From: Allium sativum
Lineage: Eukaryota > Streptophyta > Magnoliopsida > Asparagales > Amaryllidaceae
Reading direction: 5' to 3'
DNA length: 64,000 bases
Assembly: GCA_030737875.1 (NCBI GenBank)
Contig: CM060912.1
Coordinates: 207,465,231-207,529,230, forward strand
A program made the position numbers and the translations under genes. Of the stretch, positions 22,610 through 33,895 are shown one piece after another. Position 1 is the stretch's first letter. Each line of letters opens with the position of its first letter. Under the pieces are notes generated by a model. It ran no database searches and was not told the origin of the DNA. It worked only from the letters and a program-made list of their open reading frames with translations.

Positions 22610-22843
22610 TGTTTTATTGCAAAGTTATGTTATATATTATATCTTATTCGTTCCGCTGTGAGATTCGTATTACTCTAATTCTGTTCTGTGGTGATTTTCT
22701 TCTTCTTCTATTCTATTTTTCTATCTTATCTATTCTCACCCTCTAACTTCTTTCTATTAATGATCAGGTATTTCCGATGTTCGAATAGTCAACATGGTAG
22801 TTTTGTGTTGATTTTCGGAGTCAAAAATCCCAGTTCGTTACTG

Positions 22844-22855
22844 TGGTATCAGAGC
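22844..22855 (+). other. Primer binding site of element C
   Basis: TGGTATCAGAGC lies one base after the LTR end and is complementary to initiator tRNA-Met. Confidence 0.93.
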
Positions 22856-22902
22856 TGAAGGTTAAGTGATTACCTTGGCTCTGTGGCATGACTCAGTAGA
22901 GA

Positions 22903-22921
22903 TGGGGTTAGTAATACCCTA
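22903..22921 (+). promoter_or_regulatory. Leader hairpin, candidate RNA packaging signal
   Basis: TGGGGTTAGTAATACCCTA forms a 6-bp stem with one G-U pair around the loop TAGTAAT. It lies 48 nt after the primer site, the same as in element A. The function is inferred. Confidence 0.5.
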
Positions 22922-24280
22922 GATTGAGTTTGAGTGTATATATACGAGTGAACGTATTTGTAGATTTTATAAAAATTTGTTTTATATTGTGGAGATTTAT
23001 TTGTTGAGTTGTTTATGAATTCTGGTCGATCAGTTTGATCCAATGTATTGATAGGGATTACCAAACACTTGAGTACGATAAAACGACATAGTATGTTTTG
23101 AAAAGAGGGTAAATGAAATAATTTTACCCAAATTATATTTTATTATTAAAGAATGATTAATATTTGAAAAGTTATAGTATATTAGATGTGTTGGTTGATT
23201 ATAATTGAAATGGTTATATAAATAACCAATTAGAGTTCGTATAATATCGAAATCAGATGGATTAAATCTGAATTTAAATCAAGATTTAAACTAAAACTCT
23301 AGAAATATGAATAAGTGTTTATAAATGGGTTTGGATTAAATATATGAGAATTTTAAGATCCTGGGAGATTTTAAAATTTGTTTTACAAGCATCTGAATGA
23401 TATTTTGGAAAAGATTCCAAAATGGAAATGTTTAAATATGTGTTTTGAAAAGTGATATAGTATTGAACTCACTTCGATCGCTGGGAAATAACTCTGATGA
23501 TGTTGGCCACATTGTCAGTGTTTATTTTTGAGTTGTAAGTAACGGATTACTACCAAAGATTTTGTGCTGAATTGTTTTGAGAAAACAAGTTGTTTTGAAT
23601 CCTGAAAAGGAATATTTGGTTTTAGAAAAGCTAAGCTGTTCAAAAACTCCCAGGAAGAGACTATTTGAACTAAAAACAAATTAAATAGTAATTTGTGAAA
23701 GCAAATTCGAATTGAATTGAAATAGAACGACATCGAATAAATTTGGATTTGTGAGTTATGAATTTATTTAAGTATATTTGACGGATAAGTAAGAGCTGAA
23801 ATTGGTAATGGAATTTGAGATTGAGAATGAGATTCGGTTTGAAAATAGGATGATTGGATTTGAGAACAGATGATTGGAGATTGATTGGGATGACTTCGGT
23901 ATATGCTGAATTGGCAGTAGAATGAAAGGATTTAATGATATGCCCGACACAAAGGTACATATTAAAATTTTCATATGAGGTTTTATGTGCCGAATCGACA
24001 AGCTGCTTGGCTTTTTTATTTTCTTTTTGGAAAGGAAAGGGCCTAGAGAGGCGAGTTGGGGTTTGAACTATTGACCGGTACAAAGGAGGTGCCGGCGAAA
24101 TTTTCCGGAAACTTAGAGTGTTAGAAAATTTCCAGAATTTTTGAAAATTTTCGTAAATTAGTAATTTAATTGAAATCAATTAATTCAATTAAAACTGAAG
24201 TAAAAAGAGTAAACAAATAATTTTTAACCCAGTTAATAGGGTTTGTTTTCTACCTTAGCAATTTCTAGGACGAAATTATT

Positions 24281-24295
24281 TTAAGGGGGGAAGAA
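24281..24295 (+). other. Polypurine tract of element C
   Basis: TTAAGGGGGGAAGAA directly precedes the TGTAATG start of the 3' LTR. Confidence 0.9.
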
Positions 24296-27200
24296 TGTAA
24301 TGTCCCGTATATTTACAGTATTATAATTAATTTATTTAATTAATTACATAGTGATCAAAAATTTAAATGGTTGTTGAATTAAATAATATTGAATATTTAA
24401 ATAATTGAAATAATATAATAATATATTTAATTCTGGAATAATCAAAATTGTTTGAATTCACAATATTGTGTGAATTGGATTATTTATAATATATATATTC
24501 AGTTTATAGTTGAATTGTATTCATGAATATATTATATAAACGCCATTTGAACTATAAATTATATTATAAATATAATCGATCTTGAAATGGCGCGGCAATT
24601 CGCTATTTGGCAATTTGAACTTCAATTGAATATACAGAAGCCGTTTTAAATCGGATTTCTGTGAAACAAGAAACGTTCGGAGCTGGTGAAGTATATTTTT
24701 CTAATGGAAGAGAAAAAATGGGATTTCATTGTGTAGATTTTGATTTATGTCCAAATCAAATTTTAGAAAAGTCGCTATGGAATTCCTTTGAAATTTATAT
24801 TTATATTATAAAAGGATTTTATATATAAATCGAATATCGATATACTTGGGAACTTTGAAATATCGAGTTATAAATTCCAATGGAGCTGTATGTTACTCTA
24901 TCGTGAATATATACGATAATATTTATTTTTAAATATTAAATTTAATTATTTTTAAAAATATTTATATATTTAAATGGTTTATTTAGAGCTTTAAAAATAG
25001 CCAGTTTTGCATACAACCTCCGTTTTCGACGAAACTAATTTTGTTGGATCCGCAATTTTAAATTATTGTTAGATTTCGATTTCCATGATTTTTGAAGCCA
25101 GTGTACGGCCGTACGGATTTTTAATGTGAAAAACAGTCAGTATTTCGATGGTTTAAAATACACGGTGTGAGCAAACGGAGTCGGAATTCAACGAAACCAG
25201 TTTCGTTGGGTCTGTAATGTCAAATTGTAGCTGAATGTCAATTTTCATGATTTTTGGATATCATGAGTGATCACACGGATTTTTGGAAGACATGTACAAG
25301 TAACGATAGATTATAAATGGATAAAATAATCTAATATAAAAATATTAAAAATATTATATATAATACCCTTAAAAATCCTAAACCTAATTTTATTTCCTCA
25401 GTGGTCAAACATAAGAGCCACAGCCTCTTTCCCTAAAACGTGAAAACTCAATTCTTCAAAAATCAAAATGAATTCAAGAAAATTCTCTAAAACTTCAAAC
25501 CAATGTTATTAGCTTCCGTTTTTGTTTCTCTTCATTTGTATATAGGATTTGAGGGATTCGACGCTAGTATTTGTCGCTGGAAAATGTTGCAGTGAACTTA
25601 GGGTTTGAGCTTTGGGGTAATTCAAGCAATGATTCGATCTTTGGAAGTTATATTCGGGTTTGTCAGCTCATTTGGCAACTTGCATCCAAAAACTAGGAGA
25701 ATCGATGGCATTTTGTTCGGTGATGGTACCACAACAGCGAGCGACGAGCTGAAGTCGCCTTCGCGATGGTGGAACCGAGTTTGATCCTTTTGGCATGGGA
25801 TTGAAGCTTTTGCAGAGAGGAACGTGATAGTGGTGGTTGCGCAAGAGTTTAGTGACCGGAGTGCTGGAGAATGGCGGTCAACGATTTGCCGTTTGCGTTG
25901 TTTTAGGTTCAGCGATTACTGATTGGAGAAGAAGGAATCACTTTAACGGCTCAGGTTGGGCCGGTGATATAATGGGTGAGGCCGGTTTAATATTAAATTA
26001 GTTTTGTTTTAATTTAAACGATTTATAAACTTCTAAATGCAATAACTTCTCCATACAATATCAGAATCAAACGAAATAAGATTAGAAGGGATCGTATGGA
26101 CGAACACTACCCAATGGAACTGACCGGGGTTGAATTGGAGCTCATTTGGATTTATTGTGAAAATAAAATGCCTGAATCAAATCAATGACCGATTATCGTT
26201 ATTTAACGATAATCGTCCAAGGTGAGTAAAACTCACTAACTCTTCCTAGTTATATTTATATAACATATTTTTAGAATGGATAAATGAAGGTTGTTTTGCT
26301 GTGTGTTGGCTGTTTGGTTGAACTGCTAGTTTATTGGTTGAAAATATAGATAACGATATAGATATAAATCGTTAATCGAATAATGATTCTGTTTATCAGA
26401 ATATTTCATATTCGTTTTATTCATGTTGTTTAACATCTGTGGATGCAGGGAAACATGTCGGAGGAATCCGACTGGATTCCTCAACATTTATTTTACTGTT
26501 TTCATATATTGTGTTATATGAAATCTGTTGTTGATTTTGTATGTTGTAATGATACCGATCATTGTTATATGGTACGTTAAATACCATAAGGAATATTGGA
26601 ATGTTAAAAAGGAAATTTACAATGTTATATATAAAAAGAAATATTTATAAAATCAAAAGATTTTATAAAAAGAAAATATTTATCTAGAAAATAAATAGAT
26701 TAAAAAGGAATATTTATTTGTTAATCAAAGAGATAGAATTGAAGGGAAATATTTGTAAAACATTTACAAATAGAATTGAAAAAAAGAAATATTTGTAAAC
26801 CATTTACAAATAGAATTGAAAAGGAATTACTTATAAAATCAATGGATTTTATATAAAAAGAAGATATTTTATAAAATAAATAGAATTATCAAAAGGGGAT
26901 TTATTTTGTAAATAAACAGATTATAAAAGGAAATACTTGAAAAATGAATAGAATTGCATAAAAGGAGAATTTTACATTTGAAAGGTTTGGACCCGTGCTT
27001 CGCACACGGGTATAACATGATATGGATTTAAAGCAAAGATTTTAAATAGAATCTATTCTAACCAATAGATTGAGAAGGTAAATTTATAAATAATATTTTA
27101 TAAATTAAATGAAATGTTTATCATTGGATAAATAGAATATATATAAGTCAGGACTTATATAGAGAAGTAAGAATCAATTTCAACATCGATATTTAAAACT

Positions 27201-30194
27201 GAATATGGACGAAGAGTTAGTCGATTAAGAGTTAATCGGTTAGAGTTAATCGAATTAGAGTAATCGATTAGAATAATCTAATTAGAGTTAATCAGTTAGA
27301 GTTAACTAGTTAGAGTTAATTAGATAGAGTTAACTAGTAAGAGTTAACCAGATAGAGTAAATTGAACATAGTTAATCGAATTATGATTAATTGAATATTA
27401 GTTATCCAATTAGAGTTGATCGAATATAGTTATCTGAGATAGAGTTAGTCAAACATAGTTATTCAGGACGAGTTGCCCTTTTGTACGACTACTAGCGTAA
27501 TTTGAAGGGCTGTAGATAGCCTACGGCCGTCGGATGTTTCCTGAGGGAATCAGGCGTAAACATTGTGATCGCTGCAATCTAGAGTCAAGCGAATGGAGCT
27601 AAATCGAATATTAGCCATTCGAAATAAAGTTAAAACAGACATAGTTATTCGAATATAAGTTAATCGAATATTAGTAATTCGATAGGAGTTAAATAAGTTG
27701 AGTTAATCAAGTAAGTTAATCAAGTTGAGTTAATCGAGTTGAGTTAGTCAAGACGAGTTAATCAAACCGAGTTAATCCAAATGAGTTAATTCAAAGGAGT
27801 TATTCAAAATAGTTTATTCGAATGGAATTAAAGGAGTTATTCGAAATAGTTTATTTGAATAGAATTAAGGGAGTTAATCGAATATAGTTTATTCGAAAGG
27901 AGATTAATCGAATGTAAATCATTCGAAGAGAGATTATCGAATATGGTTATTCGAAGAAAGATTATCGAATACAGTTATTCGAAGAAAGAGTTATCGAATA
28001 TAGTGTATTCGAAAAGGAGTTTTCGAATAGAGATTATTCGAAAGAGAGTTATACGTTGAAATTCGATTATATCGAATTAGGGAAAGTACACTTTCCATTT
28101 TAATCAAGATTTAATGATGTCTTCATAAATTGTTTATTTAGTAATTTAGTTAAATTAAGGAATAAAACTTATATTTTGAAGTTAGATATTTAAGAATAAG
28201 GGATTATAACACTATAGTTATAATCAATGTTTTAAAATAAAGAAGTGGATTCATAAATAGAATCCGAGTTACATAAGGAAGTTGGTTAAAGGATTTAAAA
28301 GGGTGAACTTGGTCTATTTTGAGGTTAGAAATGTTGTCCAGTTAAGGTCTGAGAGGTACTTATACCCCAACTTGATTGACTTCGTTTATAACTAAGGGAT
28401 GGGTAAGGTTCGATAGTGAAGGTTGATTAAGTGAATTTAGTTAATGAGTGTAATTGTTTGAATTGGCTTAGTGATGTTTTATTTAAACATCTGTTTAAAT
28501 CAAATGAAAGAGTTTTGGAAATGTTTTCCAAATAAGAATCAGAAATGTTTTCTAATATAGAAAATAAGGAATGGGAACAAATATGGAACTATTTTTCAAT
28601 GATTAATAAAGTATATCTTCTAAATTTAGAAAATAAGAATTTTCAAATATATAGAAATGGGAAATGAATAAATTAATGATAAATTAAATTAAAGGAGATA
28701 AATGTTGAATGTTGATTGATCGATCGAATTTCTATCTGGAAATAAGATCGTTGGTTGTACACCTATTTTTCTTTGATAGTTAAATCACCTACTATCGAAG
28801 TTTTGACCATTTTTCCGTCGTCAATACGGAGAAACCGAGATCAGATTCATTATTTGAAAACCACTCTATTTGGACGTTAGCGTTGCGATCAAAAATGATG
28901 AAGATAATTGAAGACGGAGTTATGCAAGGGCTATCCTGTTTATAGAATAGTGCCTTCGGTTTGTCCAGTCCCAGGACAATGTGAATGGACAAATGTCTGA
29001 CAAAGTATATCTAACGGATCGCGTAAGTTGATCTCTTCAAACGTACTTACGTTTGGTGGCGGAGGAATTCGTTTCTCTTAGCTTTATACCCGTGGTATTT
29101 TTAGGGAAATCAATTTGTGATTTGGCGGGTATGACGATGTGGCATTCGAAGTGAATGGTGGTCAGGTGTATCAAAGATACATTATGACCTCAAGCCTCAT
29201 CAACCGGGAAATGACAGAAATCGGGCAGGCAGCATGGCTAAGTGGGTTACTCCCAATAGGGTGTATATCACCTATCTAGAGACAATCCATTTCATTCTTT
29301 TATCTATTTTCGATGCTGTCCCTTTTTGGGAAATGGTGGGTAGCTCCCAACCGTTGGTGATATACATTCGATACACTCAAGCGAAATGAGTGGTCGGTCA
29401 TGTGTGGGCCGGGTTGCAAGACGTTCTTGTTGAACCTAGTGTATTCGCCTCTAGAGATACACTATCGGCAGGTGGTCCCATACCTTGTCATAGTCGGAAT
29501 CCAATCTCCAATAAGTGCCCACGGTTTTGTTTGTGTACTATATATGTGGAACGTGAGATGCAAGCATTCTGCTAGAATGTATTTACTTGTGGTTAGACAT
29601 TATTATAATATCAGAGAAGTATTAATTTCCAAAACTGTTTTGGGTCATCGTAAGGTAAAAACCGTCCGTGTTTATGTGTGGATCGGTCTTGCGATTACTT
29701 TTTCTTTTGAAAAGAATTTTGAAAAGTTAAACCAGATGATTTGAGTTTACTCACACTAGTTTCATGACTGACCTAGAGTTTATTTTGTTTTGTTTTCCCT
29801 AAACTCTTGGGTGCCCAAATTTGTACGGGTAGTCAAGTAGTTCAGGTATTTACAGATATATTTGGAGGAGCTTGAAGAAGGAGGCTTCAAGATTATACAG
29901 CTATTGTTATTTCCGCTGTGTGTAAGTGTTGTACTCTGATAATGTTATTGTATATATATACTATTTTATTGCAAAGTTATGTTATATATTATATCTTATT
30001 CGTTCCGCTGTGAGATTCGTATTACTCTGATTCCGTTCTATGGTGATTTTCTTCTTCTTCTATTCTAATTTTCTATCTTATCTATTCTCACCCTCTAACT
30101 TCTTTCTATTAATTATCAGGTATTTCCGATGTTCGAATAGTCAACATGGTAGTTTTGTGTTGATTTTTGGAGTCGAAAATCCCAGTTCGTTACA
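24296..30194 (+). mobile_element. 3' LTR of element C
   Basis: It runs from TGTAATGTCCCG to GTTCGTTACA and is collinear with 16869-22842. TATATATAA is at 25355-25363, a possible intron at 26222-26448, the CCCGTG hairpin at 26992-27010, the repeat tract at about 27205-28060, and the block shared with A and B at about 28780-29580. It retains the canonical CA end that the 5' LTR has lost. Confidence 0.93.
27205..28060 (+). repeat. GTTAATCGAAT / TTATTCGAA repeat tract, 3' LTR copy
   Basis: This is the same arrangement as in the 5' LTR, slightly shorter, with the non-repetitive insert at about 27465-27590. Confidence 0.85.
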
Positions 30195-30199
30195 GGACA
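30195..30199. repeat. Target site duplication of element C, right copy
   Basis: GGACA follows the TTACA end of C and matches 16864-16868. Confidence 0.93.
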
Positions 30200-30768
30200 C
30201 AGCTACAAGCTTCAATCCTGAATCCTATTCAATATATCTGCAAAATAAAATGACTCGACTGCCCGTGTGGAAAATAGGGGCACCCGAGTTTGCAAGGGAA
30301 AAGCAAACTACAGGTCAGTGATGGGACTGGTGTGAGAAACTCTAAACAGTTATAAACTTATATAAATGATAAGGCAAATCACAGGACCACGCCGCTAAAG
30401 CGAAACGGGTTTACCCCCATGAATGCCAGTGTATAAACAACAATCAGTAATATAGATATGGTTCTACTATGCATCAATCAACATGCAATATCCCAATCTA
30501 CCCATTCAGATTAATCACCACACTTAGATTTTCCAAACCAATTCAATTTACAGAAATTATTCCTTTGGATTTTATTTCCCGATTTCCATTTCAAATCATT
30601 TGAAATACATATCTAACTTTTATATCAAAGTAGATTTCACTTCGGGATTTCAAACCAAATCTTTGGAAATATGAATTCCAAACCATAACAATGCATACAA
30701 ACAAGTATGCAACCAAATATCGGGCTCCACTCTGACAAGGCAAAGGGCATGTACCTAAGCAACTCGAG

Positions 30769-30770
<2 letters not shown>

Positions 30771-30812
<42 letters not shown>
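30771..30812. repeat. (AT)21 microsatellite
   Basis: An uninterrupted AT run of 42 bp lies inside the H LTR. The ORFs drawn through it are artefacts. Confidence 0.95.
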
Positions 30813-30816
<4 letters not shown>

Positions 30817-32659
30817 CTCCCACACATGGAGCAGGCAACACACTGACCACTCACCCTAAGGCACTGGATCCCACCCATACTTTTAGTAGACCGGGTCACC
30901 AAATCTTTAGCCAAATACCAAATCATTTCATATCCCGAAGTAGGGAAAATCATTTCACAACATAATAATCACAAGTACTGTCAAATCTATAGTACTTCAC
31001 ATCAGCAACTCACACATATGATCAGTTACTATTAATCACATAACCTTTGAGCTCGTACGTCTCAAAGAAGGGTGTTAAGCAAGAGAATAAATTCTCTACC
31101 ACCAAACAGATACATCATTAATAGCAACTAATCGAATATGTGATGAACTACAATGTAAAACCATAATACATTTCCAAATCATTTCGAAATCATCGGGTTT
31201 TAGCCCTCGAAATCCTTTCTGTTTAATAAAACATTCCCTGTCCAAAATCAGAAATACATTTCTCTTCACTTAAGAAAAATATCATTTCAAAATCATTCAT
31301 TAAATTTGAAATGAACTCAACATCTTCGCTAACACCTCGTAGTCAAATCATGAAGTGTTTCACAAGGCGTTAGCATACCAGTACCCAACCCAGTGCTAAA
31401 TGTAAAAGCATATTTTGCTCATAAATTGGTCGAGCACAATCCAAACAATCAATCAATCAAAATCAATATCAGTAACCAAGTGTATTTGGTTCAATCACAT
31501 TCCATGTTTTGGTAATTTAATTACCATCTATACGTTCACAATCTAATTAAAGATACATTCAAACTCCAATTGGTTTCAATCTCTAAAATCATTTCTTATT
31601 GATTGTTCAATTTTCTGGAAATTAATCCTGCTTTTACTCGGGTTAAAGAACTAATGTCATTTAAACACAATTCACGACAAACCCAAAATCCAATTTCAAT
31701 TCAATTCCAATTAAATATCAATTAACTGGTAAACTTCATTAAATCTTAATTAAAAGATTTATTCTTTTCTCATCGGGGTTTAAGAACGGTGTTAACGAAG
31801 ACACCATTCACGACAAACCTAAAATCCAATTGGATATTAAATACAAGGCTCTGAATAGAAAATATATTGTCTTATATTCAATATCAAATTCTGAAATCAA
31901 CAAATATCGTTTTGGAATAACGATATATATATCTGCCAAATTCCTTCACAATATCTGTATAATCACATAATCCAATATAGAAATATTCCGAAGATAATTT
32001 CGATTCAAATCCATTCCAATTCATATGTTAGAAATTCTGGTTATTTTTAAAACCACTTTCAAATCCAATTTATTTATTTTAAAAATATTGGATTATAATT
32101 CCAATTCATAACTAGTTCATTTCGATAAAAATCTACTTTTATCTTTTCAAATATAGATTTTTTTTCATCCCAATTCATTCCAAATCATTTCTTATGATTT
32201 TACATTAATTATGATATTTTTAATAATTTTATCACAGCCCGTACAATCGATTTCCATAAACGGCCATCGAACTGCACTTACAGCGACCTTTTCCAAATTT
32301 ATTTGGACATAATTCCAAATCCAAACGTTAGATTTCAAATCTCTAATATCCTTTAGAAATCTCTTTTCGATACGAACCCAACGGTTCTGGTTTTAGGAGA
32401 ATCCGATGGTTGGATCTCCCGTAATGTCCATTCGAAGTCAATGGTCGAAATTCACGAACTACCGCGGCGCGGCGCTTTCTATTCAGGAAATTATATATAA
32501 TATATATATATATATATATTATATTTCGTCAATTTCCTTTTAAAATGTATTTTATAAATCGTTTTAAATTCGTTTTCAAAACGGTTTCAACTTCATATTC
32601 AATTTCAAATCAAAGTTGGATATTCCATATACATGAAAATTTTATACCGTGTATATATA

Positions 32660-32870
32660 TGTTAAAATTATATTTTTAACAATCAAATCATTTTCACATT
32701 TCATATACATATAATTTTCATTTCATATATATATTATTTTCACTTCATATATATAATTTTTGTTCACATTTCATATATATATATATATATTATTTTCATT
32801 TCATATATATATTGTTTTCACATTTCATATATATATCGTTTTCACATTTCATATATATATCGTTTTCACA

Positions 32871-32906
<36 letters not shown>

Positions 32907-32970
32907 TTTTCATATTTCATACATATATTATCCATATCGTTTTCATATTTCATATATATTATCCATATCG

Positions 32971-33002
<32 letters not shown>

Positions 33003-33060
33003 CCATTTCACATCACATATATATTTTCCATATCGTATATATATATATATATTCCATTTC
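32660..33060. repeat. TTTTCACATTTCATATATAT minisatellite and AT runs
   Basis: Tandem units of about 22-30 bp, combining TTTCACATTTC or TTTTCATATTTC with runs of ATAT, expand from about 32690. They include two long AT runs near 32875-32904 and 32970-32999. Both strands yield long low-complexity ORFs that are not genes. Confidence 0.85.
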
Positions 33061-33098
33061 AATCACAATCAATATCATACCACAATACAAACAAACAA

Positions 33099-33121
33099 GT
33101 CGTCCATGGTCTGTGGACGAC
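33099..33121. repeat. Perfect 8-bp hairpin GTCGTCCA / TGGACGAC
   Basis: GTCGTCCA and its complement TGGACGAC flank a 7-nt loop. It is GC-rich within very AT-rich DNA, about 70 bp left of the H/O junction. I have no function for it. Confidence 0.6.
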
Positions 33122-33192
33122 AGGGAGCAGTTTATATATGCAGTTGTAATATAATTAACTATACAAAAAGAATTATAGTGAGAGAATCTGAA

Positions 33193-33434
33193 TTGGTTGT
33201 AATTCGAATTTGAATTCGAATTTGAACTGTTTTCGGGCTTAGAATTTTCTGAAAACTTCATTGGGCCATAACTTGGTCATACGGACTCCGTTTTTCGAAA
33301 AATCGGACTCTATTTCGCGTATTTTTCCGAGACGAACGCAATGGCACAGCCCGTTTCCCTTGATTCAGATTTTAGAATTTAATTCTGCCTTGATTTACAT
33401 TATAACATGTTATTCAAAAATACGGGTTGTTACA
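33193..33434 (-). mobile_element. Truncated 3' LTR of element O (242 bp)
   Basis: It matches 52512-52753 nearly base for base, from TTGGTTGTAATTCG to GGGTTGTTACA. The rest of the LTR is missing on the left side. Confidence 0.9.
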
Positions 33435-33447
33435 TCCTCCCCACCTT
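33435..33447 (-). other. Polypurine tract of element O
   Basis: On the minus strand AAGGTGGGGAGGA directly precedes the TGTAACAACCC start of the 3' LTR. Confidence 0.9.
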
Positions 33448-33895
33448 AAAGGATTTCGTCCCCGAAATCTCTAAGTTAGGAAGAACGTATCCTACCATCC
33501 ATCATCCATCTACTCAAAACATCATTCACGTGCAGTCAATGTCCTTAACAAATTCTAAATGCTGTATGATTATATGCAAAGGTGTGTGTATATGTACTTA
33601 TCTAATGCGAAAATCAGGCGGTTACTAATTCAGTTAAACCCCTTAATGCAAAGTATGTTAGTGAAATGAGTCCATATGTATGCAAAATCCTAACATAATT
33701 TATAGTCTCTACATGAGTGCACATAACATCCATCCATATGCAACATCCATGTGATAGCATACAAGTTTCATCCATGAAAAAGCATAAACACTCATGCATA
33801 TGCGGTATGAAAGTGTGTGAGCCGATCTTAGTGCCTAGCGTGTATCATGCATCCATGAGTATCCACTTGCAAACACTTGCAACCACTGGCAAACA
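33448..33895 (-). other. Non-coding spacer of O between pol and polypurine tract
   Basis: About 450 bp lie between the end of the pol frame and the polypurine tract, collinear with 42369-42905 in N (shared CCATATGCAACATCCATGTG). It contains no ORF of interest. Confidence 0.75.

Larger units (their letters stand above)
16869..22842 (+). mobile_element. 5' LTR of element C
   Basis: It begins TGTAATGTCCCA and ends TCGTTACT; the final base departs from the expected CA. Its parts are as follows. A duplicated GACGAAAC block covers about 17575-17850, with the inverted repeat ACGAAACCAGTTTCGT. TATATAG is at 17918-17924. A moderately GC-rich segment of unknown origin covers about 18120-18540. A possible intron lies at 18786-19012, a CCCGTG hairpin at 19559-19577, and a long GTTAATCGAAT-type tract at 19790-20700. 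A block shared with A and B covers about 21410-22230, a TA run starts at 22586, and a CTTCTT-rich tract lies near the end. No gene is supported. Confidence 0.92.
22843..24295 (+). mobile_element. Non-coding internal region of element C
   Basis: Primer site and leader hairpin are followed by AT-rich, purine-rich DNA. There are short repeats of the GATTGGATTTGAGA type near 23800-23900, and then the polypurine tract. The longest ORF (169 codons, 23670-24179) is antisense to the element, overlaps low-complexity sequence and has no domain; I do not call it a gene. Confidence 0.85.
16869..30194 (+). mobile_element. LARD element C, complete, 13.3 kb, non-coding
   Basis: The element is complete and non-autonomous. 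It has a 5.97 kb 5' LTR, a tRNA-Met primer site, a 1.45 kb non-coding interior, a polypurine tract and a 5.90 kb 3' LTR, flanked by a perfect 5-bp duplication (GGACA). The H LTR at 55034-55576 carries the same site unbroken (GTCTGGACACAGCT near 55210), which confirms both borders. The LTRs differ by several percent over the first 300 bp by eye, so this insertion is older than N. LTRs make up nearly 90% of the element. No Gag or Pol motif was found in any frame, so mobilisation needs another element's proteins. Confidence 0.93.
30195..33192 (-). mobile_element. Element H 3' LTR, segment 2 of 3
   Basis: This continues the H LTR after the C insertion; its first 360 bp match 55212-55576 closely. 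It is AT-rich throughout and non-coding. It contains an (AT)21 run, a long block of ATATAT-rich repeats at about 32490-33060 and a perfect hairpin at 33099-33121. It stops where the remnant of the O 3' LTR begins (33193). That this segment and 52754-54201 belong to the same LTR is inferred from orientation and from the polypurine tract and primer site on the far side. Confidence 0.75.

Noticed and set aside
23670..24179. 169-codon ORF on the minus strand in the interior of C
   Set aside because: It is antisense to the element, overlaps repetitive purine-rich sequence, and contains no retroelement or host motif. No second copy exists for testing conservation.
32760..33213. Two overlapping ORFs of about 130 codons rich in I, Y, F and H
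   Set aside because: They are translations of ATAT-rich minisatellite.
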